Shown: positions 34,096 through 47,600, numbered from the stretch's first letter. The stretch: 64,000 nt of DNA from Sanyastnella coralliicola (GCF_030845195.1 NZ_CP132543.1:3489501-3553500); one strand, 5' to 3'. Made by a program: numbers and translations. The notes: generated by a model from the letters alone, not told the origin.

Positions 34096-35613
34096 CTATC
34101 CCTCGCGCTTAAGCATGATTCTGAAAGTCGTTCCTTTTCCAATCTCGGAACGCTTAACGAAGATTTTACCGTCATGGTACTCTTCTACAATTCTCTTGGT
34201 CAAAGACAATCCTAGTCCCCACCCTCGCTTCTTTGTCGTGAATCCGGGCTGGAATACCGTTTTGAATTGGCCTTTCGGCAACCCTTTACCGGTATCAGTG
34301 ATGTCTACGTAGATCATGGTAGCGTCTTCGCCAATTTCAGCCTTCAAAGAGCCAACACCCTCCATCGCATCTACCGCGTTCTTTACCAGGTTCTCCAACA
34401 CCCAACTAAAGAGCGGAACCGAGACCTTCACGGGGTAATGATCAACCTGCTTTTCGATAGTGAATTCAACCTTTCTAGAAATTCGTGTCTTCAAATAATC
34501 AAACGACTTCTCAACGAGTTCACCGAGGTCTTCTGAAGTCGGTTCGGGCTTGGAGCCAATCTTCGAGAATCGGTCGGTGATCGTGTTTAGTCGATCAACG
34601 TCCTTGTTCATCTCAGCAATGGTAGCCGCATCTACTCCTTGGGCTTCTAGTAAGGCCATCCAAGCCATCAGAGAAGACATTGGGGTACCCAGCTGGTGGG
34701 CTGTTTCCTTCGCCATTCCTACCCAAACCTGGTTCTGTTCAGCCTTTCGGAAAGTGGAGAAGATCAAATACGAAGTGAAAAGGAAGACAGCAATCAACAC
34801 GAGCTGAACAACGGGGAAGAATCGCAGCTGACGTATGACCAAGGACTCCTCGTAAAAGATATAGTTCAACCCACTTTCAGGAAGGTCAATGGCAATGGGT
34901 TCGTTTTGATCAGCCATAGAGGCCAACTTCTTCTGTAGAGCCTTCGGGTCTTCGAGGGTTAAACTGTCGATGCGCTCCGCCCTCAAGACTTGGGTTTGAG
35001 AGCTGTCTGTGAGGACTACCGGAACACTCGCACTATTGATCACCGTTTCAGAGATGAAACTATTGATGAGATCCTGCATTACGCTTTTCAACTCAGAGAA
35101 TCGATAGCTTTCATTGTAGACAATGGTATGACCAACGTCTTTCAGCAAAATGGGCTCGTTTCGCTTGAGCATTTCAGCTCGTAACGAATCTGTGTATGCT
35201 TGATTTCCCTGCTTCCCGGGTGGTAAATTGATGGCATACAGGATTGAATCGTTGCTATCATAGATCAACACCGGAATCGTCTTGTTTGACCAGAGGTATT
35301 CTGTGACGAAGGTGAGGTCCATGTCTGGAGGAGGGTCGTTGATTAGCCCGTAAGCCTGGGCGAGTCGATCTGCTTTGTCTCGTTCCTCTTGACGCAGCGA
35401 TTCGAAGAGATCTTGGGTGTAGTTTACTAGCTCGGCCCGCTGTTGGATGGCTTCAGACCACAGTTGAACCTTCAGCTGCTCTTCTTGTCTGATCTTTTCC
35501 GCGATAGCGTTAGAATACCACAAAGTGATACCCACGATCACCAAAGCAGCAATCAAGAGGAAGATTTTCCAGCGTTGTTTATTGGAATAGAGGTTCACGG
35601 TCTTGCGATTCAA
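34096..35613 (-). CDS. Membrane sensor histidine kinase
   Basis: 505 residues. Translation seems to start at TTG (35613): an in-frame stop lies 12 bases upstream and the next ATG is beyond the first membrane segment (16-35). A periplasmic sensor region lies between that and a second membrane segment (about 265-285). The H-box is AKETAHQLGTPMSSL (H near 307); the N-box ENLVKNAVDAMEG, G1 DTGKGLP and G2 GWGLGLSL boxes of the ATPase follow. No response regulator lies next to it, so its partner is elsewhere or the kinase acts on another pathway. It leads an operon with three exported proteins and could sense surface state; this is inference. Confidence 0.9.
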   Translation of the reverse strand: MNRKTVNLYSNKQRWKIFLLIAALVIVGITLWYSNAIAEKIRQEEQLKVQLWSEAIQQRAELVNYTQDLFESLRQEERDKADRLAQAYGLINDPPPDMDLTFVTEYLWSNKTIPVLIYDSNDSILYAINLPPGKQGNQAYTDSLRAEMLKRNEPILLKDVGHTIVYNESYRFSELKSVMQDLINSFISETVINSASVPVVLTDSSQTQVLRAERIDSLTLEDPKALQKKLASMADQNEPIAIDLPESGLNYIFYEESLVIRQLRFFPVVQLVLIAVFLFTSYLIFSTFRKAEQNQVWVGMAKETAHQLGTPMSSLMAWMALLEAQGVDAATIAEMNKDVDRLNTITDRFSKIGSKPEPTSEDLGELVEKSFDYLKTRISRKVEFTIEKQVDHYPVKVSVPLFSWVLENLVKNAVDAMEGVGSLKAEIGEDATMIYVDITDTGKGLPKGQFKTVFQPGFTTKKRGWGLGLSLTKRIVEEYHDGKIFVKRSEIGKGTTFRIMLKREG

Positions 35614-35657
35614 AAGCCTTAACGGCTAAGATAGGCAAGCAGTATACAATTGGGTAC

Positions 35658-35690
35658 AAAAAAAGGATCCTGCCATGAGGATCCTTCTTT
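35658..35690. terminator. Rho-independent terminator, minus strand, after hybrid kinase
   Basis: AAGGATCCT/AGGATCCTT (35663-35671 with 35678-35686) form a 9-bp stem; on the minus strand it is followed by TTTTTTT. It separates the hybrid kinase gene from the next minus-strand operon. The rest of 35614-35835 shows nothing else. Confidence 0.87.
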
Positions 35691-35835
35691 CAACTTTTCA
35701 GTTTAAGACACAGCTTTTTCGATGAGTCAACCAAAACCTTCACAAATAGCTCGCTGCGTCAATTCCCCTTACGGGTATGACTCAAAATGGTTTCGTTTGA
35801 ATCAAAAAAAGTGAAGAATTCGCTAGAAATGTGGG

Positions 35836-38427
35836 TTAGCTGGCCTTTGAGACCTTGGCCAAGTTGCTGCGGATCGCCGAAACCAGCTTTGAAGTATCAA
35901 TTGGTTTCAAGACGTGTTCATCCATGCCAGCAGCCTTCATGGCTTCCACTTCTTCCGGCAAAGCCGAAGCGGTGAGTGCGATGATCGGAAGCTTTGAAAT
36001 CGATGGGTTGTGAGAACTACGAATGGAGCGTGTGGCATCCATACCATCCATATTCGGCATCTGGATGTCCATCAACACCAGGTCATACTCACCTTTTTCT
36101 GCCATGTCAACGGCCATTACTCCATCGGTAGCGATATCAAAAGCCACACCCCAGCGCTTCAGGATCGCCCCAATCACAGCTTGATTCAACTCGTTGTCTT
36201 CTGCAATTAAGAATTTGCGGTCGGAGAACTCTCCTTGCTTCGCATCTTCTTCTTCAAGCAGCAAATCTGGAGCACTGACTTCTTCAACTGGTAATGAAAT
36301 CGAGAAGGTAGAACCAACACCTGCCTCACTATTCAAAGCTACATGGCCACCCATGAGCTCTACTAACCCCCGAGAAATCGATAGTCCTAATCCTGTACCA
36401 CCGAATGTTCTTGTAGTGGTGGTTGAAGCTTGAGTGTACGCATCGAAAATGGAATTCTGTTTCTCAGCTGGAATTCCAATGCCTGTATCTATCACAGACA
36501 AATCAAGCCGGGATTGATTCATTGTTGCCTTGATGGTGATTGAACCATTAGGTGTGAATTTGACCGCATTCGAAACAAGATTAGACATCACTTGCATCAG
36601 TCTCAAGTCATCAATCATCAAGTACTTAGGAAGGTCGCTATCAAATGCTTCGATAATCTTGAGCTCTTTTCTGGCTCCCATTGCCTTCGCCATTTTCACC
36701 ACCTCATCTAGGAAGGAATAAATTGAAACGGGTGTTTTATCGAGCTCGATTTTACCTTCATTTAGTTTGCTGAAATCGAGAATGTCGTTCAAGAGATCTA
36801 GCAGGTGTTTTGAAGCAGATCCTACCATCTGAAGTTTCTCTATCTGGTCTTCTCTTGGCGATTCCTTCATCAATTCTCGATTCATCCCAATGATACCATT
36901 GAGCGGTGTCCGAATCTCATGTGACATCACAGAAAGAAAATCTGTCTTAACTCGGGAAGCCCTGTCTGCCTTGTCTCGAGCAATAATCAATTCTTCAGCT
37001 TGTTCTGAAAGCTGGTCATTCATTTGTGAAAGTCGAGAACGGCTAAAAAGGACCCTAACCATGATGAAAATCAGCAAAAGAATCAATGCGACGGCAAGAA
37101 TAAGAATGGTCCGTTCGAAACTACTGCGTTCTTCTTCTTGCGCTAGTTTCGTTTGAAGCACTTCTCGTTCTGCAAGTCGTTGGGTCTCCTTCTTCTGAAG
37201 CTCATTGAGACGACGTGATCGTTCAATGGAACGAACAGATTTCAGGTTGATAAACGAAGAATATTCCTCCTGATATTTTGTAGAAAATTCGTAGGCGCTT
37301 TTATAATCTCCTTTCTCCGCAAGGAGATTTGGAACGTAAGGAATTAACTGCTCGTAAACACGACGGTCTTTATCATATTCAACGGCCTCTAGTGCGAGCT
37401 CAATTGCTTTATCAAGATTTCCCTTTCCATAATTCAAACGAGAATAAAACAGCAAAATATTCGCACGTCTATACTCAGGATACTGTTCACCCACCCAAGA
37501 GGTCGTTTCCGCTCTTTCTGCATATTGCACAGCCTTGTCCTCCTCACCTCTTATGAGATAGTAATCTGCTAAATCAAGCAAAGGGTTCGCGGCATTAGGT
37601 GAACTATGCTCTTCAAAAAGCTCTACCGCTTGCTCGGCATGATTAATCCATGTAGTTGTATCTCCTTTCTCTCGAGCGATAATACCAATGAAATGCCATG
37701 CCTTAGCGTAAATTTCTCTTTCGGCACCATTGTCTATCTCACCTACCTCATCTACCGCGCGTTGAAAAAACTCCTTTGCCGAATCAAAATCACCCATTCG
37801 ATGGTATAATATTCCAATTCTATACTGATCGTAGAACGCGCTTTCACGGTACAATTCAGGAATGTCAAAGTTCAAGACTTCAATACTCATCTCAACCGCT
37901 AAATCATATCTTCCAATGGAGGAATAACCCTGAATAAGTGCTCTATCAATTGTCGTTAGAATGAGATTATAGTATGGTTGGGGCTTGATTTCCTGCGCGA
38001 TGAATCGATCTCTGGCCTTTACGAGAAACTCGAGTGTGTCTCCTTCATATTGATAAGCGGTCATTCGGTATTGAATTCCACTTAACGATTTGGCCAAGTA
38101 GTTATCTCCATTCTCTCCTCCTGCATACGCCAACCAAAAATTGATGTCTTCTTTCAATTCTTCCCTTCTTTCAGCATAAAGCGCGGAACTTAAATGCTGG
38201 CGTAAGAGCTCGGCGAAAAGTACTGGATATTTCGTGTTCTGAACGTTGAGAGCCTGTTTGGTCAACACCATGTTAGAGTCTGGCTGAGATGCGGCCAGCG
38301 AATGGAGTCTTTGAAGGAAGATTTCAAATTCAAGAGAATCAGCAAACACCACTTCTTGCGCCCTCAGATTCGGGGAAACACACGCTAAACCCAGCGCCAC
38401 AAGAATACAGCGTAGTAAACCTCTCAC
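35836..38427 (-). CDS. Hybrid sensor histidine kinase/response regulator with TPR sensor
   Basis: 863 residues, starting at GTG (38427); no ATG precedes the signal peptide (LLRCILVALGLACVSPNLRAQ). The periplasmic part (about 25-430) is made of TPR helices (ILYHRMGDFDSAKEFFQRAVDE, YYLIRGEEDKAVQYAERAE). A membrane segment at about 437-456 and a coiled coil lead to the HisKA motif MSHEIRTPLNG (H near 506), HATPase boxes (VSNAVKFTPNG, DTGIGIP, GTGLGLSISRGL) and a receiver domain with phospho-acceptor Asp in VLMDIQMP (near 785). No DNA-binding domain is present, so output is by phosphotransfer. It is divergent from the giant adhesin gene 190 bases away. Confidence 0.95.
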   Translation of the reverse strand: MRGLLRCILVALGLACVSPNLRAQEVVFADSLEFEIFLQRLHSLAASQPDSNMVLTKQALNVQNTKYPVLFAELLRQHLSSALYAERREELKEDINFWLAYAGGENGDNYLAKSLSGIQYRMTAYQYEGDTLEFLVKARDRFIAQEIKPQPYYNLILTTIDRALIQGYSSIGRYDLAVEMSIEVLNFDIPELYRESAFYDQYRIGILYHRMGDFDSAKEFFQRAVDEVGEIDNGAEREIYAKAWHFIGIIAREKGDTTTWINHAEQAVELFEEHSSPNAANPLLDLADYYLIRGEEDKAVQYAERAETTSWVGEQYPEYRRANILLFYSRLNYGKGNLDKAIELALEAVEYDKDRRVYEQLIPYVPNLLAEKGDYKSAYEFSTKYQEEYSSFINLKSVRSIERSRRLNELQKKETQRLAEREVLQTKLAQEEERSSFERTILILAVALILLLIFIMVRVLFSRSRLSQMNDQLSEQAEELIIARDKADRASRVKTDFLSVMSHEIRTPLNGIIGMNRELMKESPREDQIEKLQMVGSASKHLLDLLNDILDFSKLNEGKIELDKTPVSIYSFLDEVVKMAKAMGARKELKIIEAFDSDLPKYLMIDDLRLMQVMSNLVSNAVKFTPNGSITIKATMNQSRLDLSVIDTGIGIPAEKQNSIFDAYTQASTTTTRTFGGTGLGLSISRGLVELMGGHVALNSEAGVGSTFSISLPVEEVSAPDLLLEEEDAKQGEFSDRKFLIAEDNELNQAVIGAILKRWGVAFDIATDGVMAVDMAEKGEYDLVLMDIQMPNMDGMDATRSIRSSHNPSISKLPIIALTASALPEEVEAMKAAGMDEHVLKPIDTSKLVSAIRSNLAKVSKAS

Positions 38428-38560
38428 ACAATCACTTTTTGTCAGTTAGTGTCAAATTTAGTCAACTATTTCCTACGAGGATGTAGGAATTTTCCCTTCT
38501 TAACTAGTATGTAGTGAATACTTTATGTGAAAACCCCTCGAAACTGAAACTATTTATCAC

Positions 38561-38617
38561 TACTTCGTATAACAACGCGTAACTAAACCGACCCGAAATA
38601 TTCGGTGATACGAAGTA
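38561..38617 (+). promoter_or_regulatory. Inverted repeat closing on the adhesin start codon
   Basis: TACTTCGTAT (38561-38570) and ATACGAAGTA (38608-38617) are perfect complements; an inner CCGAA-ATA-TTCGG hairpin (38593-38605) lies between. The right arm ends on the first base of the ATG. In mRNA this would place the start codon at the foot of a stem-loop. Confidence 0.5.
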
Positions 38618-41600
38618 TGATGAATCCTGCCCTAAGATTTCGCATGCTGCGATCAGCCTTTTTGATCGCACTCTGCACCCTATTCTCAACGAGCATTTTC
38701 GCTCAGTTCGACACGCACTTTTGGATGCCCCCAATTTGGGACACCGGAGGTGGAACACACAACAACCCTTCGGAGTTGTTCATTACCACCCCATCGCCAA
38801 TGCCTGTCGATGTCCACATTGAAACTGCTGACGGCACCACATTTGTCCTAGACACCACCGTGGTTGCAGGTACTCCACTCCAAGTTGAGCTCACTCCAGC
38901 ATTGGGACAACTCGATGTCGCGAACCAGGTGAATGTCACCAACTCGCTCATCGTAACCTCATCCCAAGCAATTCAATGTGTACACAAGATTTCCGGCGTG
39001 CACAATCAAACCCTGGTTACCCTCAAAGGCCGCAATGGTCTAGGACAGGACTTCTGGGCAGGAAGTCAGGTTCGAAACATGAATGCCAATTACGACCCAG
39101 ATGAGTACCACTTCATCACCGTAATGGCCACCGAAGACAACACGACTATTGAAATTGAAACACCATTTGCCATGTATGAAGATGGTGGTGGTAACCTTCC
39201 CAACCCCATGACCATTACATTGGATGCGAAGGAATCATACCTCATCCGAGGACACAACCCTATCGAACACGTTTGTGGTTCACACATTACTTCTGACAAA
39301 GACATTCTTGCCATCTCTGGTTCAACGCACACTAGAATCGCAGGTGGCGGTGCCGCTGATGGTGGTACAGATCAGCTAGTACCTATAGAATTGATGTGGA
39401 AAGACTTCGTTGTAGTGAAAGGTGACAACGATGATCCATTTGATTACGCAACCATTGTCGCAACGGAAGACAACACGAACATCTACCTCGATGGTAACGC
39501 TACTGCCGTAGCCACCATTGATGCCGGTGAATATTACGATTACACCCTCACCGGAAATTTCGGAGACCCGCACTATCTAAGAACTGATAAGCGGGCATAC
39601 TGCTACCATATGACTGGAGCCTCGCAAGATGACGAGGTGGGAATGTCTGCAATCCCGCAAATGGATTGTACCGGTAGCCGATACATCGAGTTCTCGCTCT
39701 TTGATGTGAATACAGTGAATCAGGTAATGAACCTCATCGTTCCACCAGAGGCAGAAGGAACGCTTCAAGTGAATGGCGTTGACTACCAAAGTGTCCCTGG
39801 AGTGATCTTCAATAATGTACCAGGTCTCACAGACTGGACTTCTGTATCCTTACCGAATGCCTCCTTGGCAACAAACAACGTCATTACATCTGAGGGCTTC
39901 TTCCATGCTGGTTTCATGACTGGTAACGGTGGTGCGACCGGAACTTATGGTTTCCTTTCAGGATTTAATGACGCCTACGAATTCCAAGATCCGGTTACCG
40001 GACTTCCAAGCACGATATACACCGTTGACACGCTTTGTCCGGGTGAGACAATCGACCACTGTCTGCTCGTCTACAGTTGTGCAGATGATCACAACATTAT
40101 TAATGTAGAAGGGAACGACGGAAACGTTGTCGTGACTCCTCCTTCGGAGCCATTTGACACGTGTTTCAGTTACACAGCACCATTTGACTATGCTGGTAAT
40201 GACACGATCACATTCACCGTAGAAAACAGATTCGAATTCACAGGAACCATTGACATTGTATTTGTCGTGGTCAACCCAGATACACCTATTAATGCTGGTG
40301 ACGCTCAAGAAGTGTGTTCCGAAACTACGGGCACCCTTTCAGCAGTTGACCCAGACCCTATGGTGAGTGGAACATGGACCGTTCTCCAAGGAGGATCAAC
40401 CATCACAGACCCGAATTCACCAACAACAGGAGTCACCGATTTGCAGCTCGGGAATAACGTCTTCCTGTGGTCACAAGACTATGGTTGTCAAGTCAATCAA
40501 TCCTTGACACAGATAACGGTCTATGATGGCGATGCACCCGATGCGGATGCCGGGCCTGATGTTGAACTCTGTTCTGACGCGAACAACTATGTGATGCAAG
40601 CGAATGATCCTGGGGTCACCGCCACAGGTACTTGGGAGATTAACCAAGGAACGGCCACCATCTTTAACATCAACAGTGGCAACGCGACCGTTACCAACCT
40701 TGGTATTGGTGAAAATATCTTCCAATGGAACATTGACAACGGAGCTTGTCCGGGTGAAGCGACTGTAGATGACTTGAGCATCTTCGTATTTGACGCGAAC
40801 CATCCAGACGCTGATGCCGGTGAAGACCAGGAGTTCTGTTCTGGTGCTTTGAATGAAACGACTATTTCAGCCAATGCTCCTATTTTCCCCGCTACCGCGG
40901 AATGGACCTTGGTCTCGGGAGTAGGTACCATCGTCACTCCAAACGAAACGACGACCGTAGTAACCAATCTCGGTATCGGTGAAAACGTCTTCCAATGGAC
41001 CATCGACAATGGAGTATGTGGTACATACACTGACACTGTAACGATTACGATTTACGACTCTGGAGTAGTTAGCACCGATGCCGGTGCAGATGCAGAATAC
41101 TGTACTCCAACCACCTCTCATGACCTCGAAGCAACCGAACCTTCAGGGCCTGGAACAGGAACTTGGACGGTGATCTCTGGTTCAGCTACGTTCTCAGATG
41201 AAAACGATGCCAATGCTACTGCAAGTAACCTTGGAGTAGGAGAAAACGTGCTTCAGTGGACGATTGACAATGGCCCTTGTCCGTCAACCGGACAATTTGA
41301 TCAAGTAACGATCACTATTTACGACGATTCCACACCAGATGCAGATGCTGGTGAAGACCAAGAATTATGCATCGACGCACTTGGAACGGTTACCCTCGAT
41401 GCCGTTGGGGTGGATGCCCCAGCTACCGGCTCTTGGGCGGTGACCGCTGGTGGAGCTTCGGTGACCGATTCTTCCGATCCGTCTTCAGAAGTTACTGGCT
41501 TGACGGTAGGTGAAAACACCTTTGAATGGACGGTAGATAACGGTCCTTGTGGTGCGCCAACGACAGATACTGTTACCATCATCGTCTTTGACAATTCAAT

Positions 41601-44600
41601 CGCATCTGCAGATGCTGGTGAAGACGTAGAATTCTGTACTCCAATCAGTACATACATCATGCAAGCGACAGCCGTTGTTGGCCCAGCCAATGGTGTTTGG
41701 ACATTGGAATCAGGAACAGGAACGATCTCTGATGTCAACGATCCAAATGCAGATATTTCAGGACTAGGTATTGGTGAAAATATCTTCCGTTGGACGGTTG
41801 AAAATGGCCCTTGTGCTGGTCCTGCCAACTTCGACGAGATGATCATCTACATCTTCGATGAAAACCAACCACTAGCGGATGCTGGAGATGATCAGGAATT
41901 CTGTTCTGACAACGTATTACCTACGGTGACGAACCTCGAAGCAAACGCAGCCATCTTCCCTGGTGAAGGCACCTGGACGTTGATTCAAGGTTCTGGAAAC
42001 ATCCTAGATGTCAATGACCCAACGACTCAAGTCACCGCACTTGGTATTGGTGAAAACATCTTCGAATGGACCTTAGAAAACGGAGCATGTGACCCTTCTA
42101 CTTCGAGCGATCAAGTGAGCATCTTCATCTACGATCAAAACCAAGCCGCAGCTGATGCCGGTGATGATCAAGATGTATGTAGTGACCTGCCTGAAACAAC
42201 ACTTGATGGTAATTCAGTGACCTTCCCTGCCATTGGAACTTGGGTTCTGGTGAGTGGTGAAGGAGATATCACGGACCCTAATGACCCAAACACCGAAGTG
42301 ACTGGATTGGGTCTAGGTGAGAACGTATTCGAGTGGTCCATTGCTAACGGACCATGTACTCCGGCATTGACAACGGATCAAATGACCATCACGGTCTTTG
42401 AAGGAGCCCTATCTCCTGCTGATGCTGGCGACAATCAGAACATTTGTTCTTCTGAACCAGGGGTGTTCCTTAACGGAAACACACCCATTTCTCCAGCAAC
42501 TGGAGAATGGACTTTGGTAGCCGGAACAGGAAGCATCCTCGACGCAACGGATCCAAACTCTGAGGTTACTGGATTGAGCGTTGGAGTGAACACTTTCCAA
42601 TGGGAGGTCTTCAACGGTGCCTGTTCAGGGTCTACCACAGATCAAGTAGATATTATCGTATTCGACACAGACATGCCTGCAGCAGATGCCGGAGATGATC
42701 AAGAACTGTGTCTTCCAACGACAACAACGAACATGACAGCCACGGCTCCAACCTTCCCTGCAACGGGTACATGGGAGCTTGTGTCAGGAAGCGGTTCAAT
42801 CACTGATGATAGTGATCCAAACACGGAAATCACCGGCCTAGCCGTTGGTGAAAATGTATTCCGTTGGACCGTGACTAACGCCCCTTGTTCACCAGCCACG
42901 ACGATTGACTTAGTGTCAATCTTCATCTATGACAACACTCAAACTGTAGGTGCCGGAGCAGATCAAGAATTCTGTAGCCCAGTATCTTCAACAATTCTAG
43001 ATGGAAATGCACCAACCTTCCCTGCAACGGGTACATGGACACTCGTGAGTGGGTCTGGTAGTATTGTGAACCCAAGTAACCCAAATTCTCAGGTGACAGG
43101 ACTTGGTCTTGGTGATAACGTCTTCGAGTGGACGATTGCCAACGGACCTTGTGCAGGTCAACCGCTAAGTGATCAGGTTACGATTACCATCTTCGATAAC
43201 ATGCAGGCGGATGCCGACGCTGGAGAAGACCAACAGGTCTGTACACCAGCTACCAGCACTACGCTTGAAGGTAATGATGCTGTATATCCAGCTAGCGGCC
43301 AATGGACCGTGGTCTCTGGTACAGCTACTATTGCTGACCCTTCTGACCCAACGACAACCATTACAGATCTAGTAGTAGGAACAGTTGTTCTTGAATGGAC
43401 GATTAACAACGGCCCTTGTTCGCCTTCTTCAACCAGCGATCAAGTGACCATTGAAGTATTAGATAGTGGTGCCGCTGCAGCAGACGCAGGTCCTGATCAG
43501 GAACTCTGTCTTCCAATCGCTAGCGCTACTATGGCAGCGAATAGTGCAGTCGATCCTGCAATTGGAACATGGACACTTGTTTCAGGAGCTGGTAGTATCG
43601 TTGATCCGAACGATCCGAACACAACTATCAACGGTCTCGCCGTAGGAATTAACGTATTCGAATGGAGTATTGATAACGGAGACTGTGGTGGGGTTTCTAC
43701 CGACACCATTACCATTACCGTGTTCTCGAACAACTCACCAAACGCGAACGCAGGACAAGATCAAAACCTCTGTACACCTGAGACGACAACAATGCTCGAA
43801 GGTAACAGCCCGATCTTCCCAGCAACTGGAACATGGACATTGGTTTCAGGAACAGGTGATATCACCGATCCAACTGACCCAGGTTCTGAGGTAACAGGTT
43901 TGTCAATTGGAGAGAATGTCTTCGAATGGACCATTCTCAACGGACCTTGTGGCAACGCTTCTACGTCTGACCAGGTTTCAATCTTTGTTTTTGATGGTGG
44001 TGCGCCTCAGGCTAACGCCGGAATTGATCAGGAACTTTGTACACCAAACACCGCAACAGCGATGGACGCTGATCCTGCGGTTGATCCTGGTGAAGGAACT
44101 TGGACCCTCTTCTCGGGAACGGGAAGTATTGACGACGTCAATGATCCGACAACAGCAATCACTGATCTCGCCATTGGTGAAAACATCTTCGTTTGGACAC
44201 TAGACTACTCAACATGTGGTGTTCAACAAGATTCAATTACGATTACGGTATTCGATAGCACTCTTCCTCCGGCAGATGCTGGAGACGATCAAGAATTGTG
44301 TACTCCAACAGAGAGCACTACACTTGATGGAAATGCAGTAAATGCTCCTGCGGAAGGAACTTGGATGTTGATTAGTGGTTCTGGTCAAATTGATGACCCG
44401 AACGATCCGAACACCTCTGTGAGTAACTTGACAATTGGTGAAAACATCTTCGTTTGGTCTGTCTACAACGGAAACTGTAGTCCGCTTGAAGACCGTACAG
44501 ATACCGTGAGTGTATTCGTCTTTGACTCAACATTACCTGTGGCAAACGCTGGTGATGATCAAGAACTATGTACACCAAACACGTCTACAACGCTTGAAGG

Positions 44601-47600
44601 AAGCGAGATTGTCTTCCCTGCCCAAGGAACTTGGACCTTGATTAGCGGAGGCGGAGTTATCGCCGATGCAAACGATCCAAACACTGTAGTTGACAACCTT
44701 CCTGTAGGTGAAAATATCTTCGAATGGACAGTCGACAACGGCTCTTGTCCTGATGGAATTACAACTGACCAAGTCAGCATCTTCGTTTTTGACGAGACAC
44801 AAGCAGATGCCGATGCTGGTCCAGATCAGTCATTGTGTACTCCTGTGCCTTCGATCAACCTTGACGCGAACGCGGTGATCTTCCCAGCAGAAGGTACTTG
44901 GACATTGGTTCAAGGTGCCGGAACGATTGCTGACATCAATGATCCGAACACCGTAGTAACTGATCTCGCTGTAGGTGAGAACATCTTCAGTTGGGAGATT
45001 TCCAACGGCCCATGTGGTGCCCCTACGATTGACTACGTGAGCATCTTCATCTTCAACCAATTCAACCCTGACGCTGATGCAGGAGAAGATCAAGAGCTGT
45101 GTTCACCAGACTTTAGTACCACGCTAGAAGGCAACAGTCCGCAATTCCCTGCTGGTGGAACTTGGACCCTTTTCTCAGGTGCGGGTACGATTGATAGTCC
45201 GAATAACCCGAACACCTTGGTTACTGACCTTGAAATCGGCGAAAACATCTTCGTTTGGACGGTTGACAATGGTCCTTGTGCTAACGGTATTACTTCTGAT
45301 ACTGTGAGTGTGTTTGTCTTTGACGCTAACGCGGAATTGGCAGATGCCGGAGCAGATCAAGAGCTATGTACACCAGGAGTTACAACGAACCTTGATGGTA
45401 ACACGCCTCAATTCCCAGGCTCAGGTACATGGACATTAGTGAGCGGAAGTGGAACTATCCTAGATCCTAGCGATCCATCTACCGAAGTTCAAGACTTGGC
45501 GGTAGGTGAAAACGTATTTGAATGGACCATCTACAACGGACCTTGTGCGCAAAGCGGATCAAGTGACCTCGTGAGCATTTTCGTCTTTGACGAAAACCAA
45601 CCAGATGCTGACGCCGGACCTGATCAACAACTGTGTACTCCACAGATTAGTACGACCATGGCAGCCAATGATGTCACCTTCCCAGCAGAAGGTACATGGA
45701 CGCTATTCCAGGGGTCAGGAACGATCGTGGATGAGAACGATCCGAACACCATCATTACTGACCTTGCGCCAGGAACAAACATCTTCGTTTGGACGATCTC
45801 CAACGGTCCGTGTGCGAATGCATTGACTACGGATACCGTGATCATTTCTCTCTTCGAGTTTGATGCTGAAGATGCTGTAGCTGGGCCAGATCAAGAATTC
45901 TGTCTTCCAATCACATCAACTACACTTGACGCTCAAGAACTACTTGGAGCAGCGACAGGAATGTGGACTGTGGTTCAAGGAAACGCGACCTTCGATGACC
46001 CTACGTTGTATAATACCGGAGTTACCGACCTCGGAGTAGGTGAGAACATCCTTGAATGGACCGTAGATAACGGCCCTTGTGGTTCTACTTCTGACCTCGT
46101 TTCGATTTTCATCTTCGATCCAGAAGCAGAAGAAGCGAACGCAGGTGAAGATCAGTTCTTCTGTACTCCAATCAGTACGACGACTCTTGAAGGAAACGTA
46201 CCTGATGCTCCAGGAGTAGGAACGTGGGAACTCGTATCTGGAATGGGTACTATCGAAAACCCGAATGATCCGAACACCGCACTTAGTGGTCTGACCATCG
46301 GTGAAAATATCTTCTCGTGGACTATCTACAATGGCCCATGTGAAGAACCTACGACAGACCTCGTTTCGATCTTCATTTACGATGAAAACATGCCAGAAGC
46401 AGATGCCGGAGACGACATCGAACTCTGTTTGCCAGTTTCAACAACAACACTTGACGCGGAAGCAGCCATTTTCCCTGCCTTCGGTACATGGGAATTGATT
46501 ACCGGAAACGGAACCATTGGCGATGTGAACGATCCAAACACGATTGTAAGCGGACTTGAACTTGGAATCAACACCTTCGTTTGGACCATCAACAACCTTC
46601 CATGTCCTGGAGGAATCTCTAGCGATACGGTAACGGTATTTGTCTTCGAAGAAGGAATCGAAGCAGCTTTCGCTGGTGATGATCAGTTCTACTGTTCGCC
46701 GACCAGCACAGCAGTGCTCCAAGCCGACGAACTCACGGAACCGAACACTGGTACCTGGGAGTTGGTTGCTGGAGACGGTGTCATCGGTGATCCATTTAGT
46801 CCAACGACTCCAGTAAGCGCGCTCACCGTAGGTGAAAACATCTTCGCTTGGACTGTGTACAACGGACCATGTGATCTTGCCTTAAGCAGCGACACCGTTT
46901 CGATATTCATCTATGATGAAAACCAACCGCCAGCAGATGCCGGTGAAGATCAAGAACTATGTCTTCCAACGAATTCAACTTTCTTGGAGGCCAACAACCC
47001 AATCTTCCCAGCTACAGGATTCTGGAACTTGGTAGAAGGAAGCGCCAACATCGTGGATCCATTCGATCCAGAAACGATGGTGACCGACCTTGGTTTAGGT
47101 GTGAACACCTTCGAATGGACCATAGACAATGGGCCATGTGAAGATGCTATTACAGTTGATTCAATTACCATTCTGGTCTTCTCAGAAGACGCTGCAGTTG
47201 CAGACGCCGGAGACGACATTGAAATCTGTACACCTGAAAGCCAGGTAACACTTGGAGCGACTGAACCTGAAATCCCAACGACGGGAACTTGGGAAGTGAT
47301 TCAAGGTGATGGAAGTGTTTCTGACGTGAACGATCCAAACGCTGTTTACAGTGGATTGACGGTTGGAGAACATATTCTTCAGTGGACGATTTACAACGGA
47401 CCTTGTTTGAATAACAACACCTTTGATTTCGTAACAATCCACGTGTACGACGCTACTTCACCATTGGCTGAAGCAGGTAATGATCAAGAACTCTGTTCAC
47501 CAGAAGAAACAGCACAGCTGGATGCAGCACCCCCAATCTTCCCTGCGGAAGGAACGTGGTCTGTGGTTCAGGGAGCTGGTTCGATTAGCGACGTAAATGA

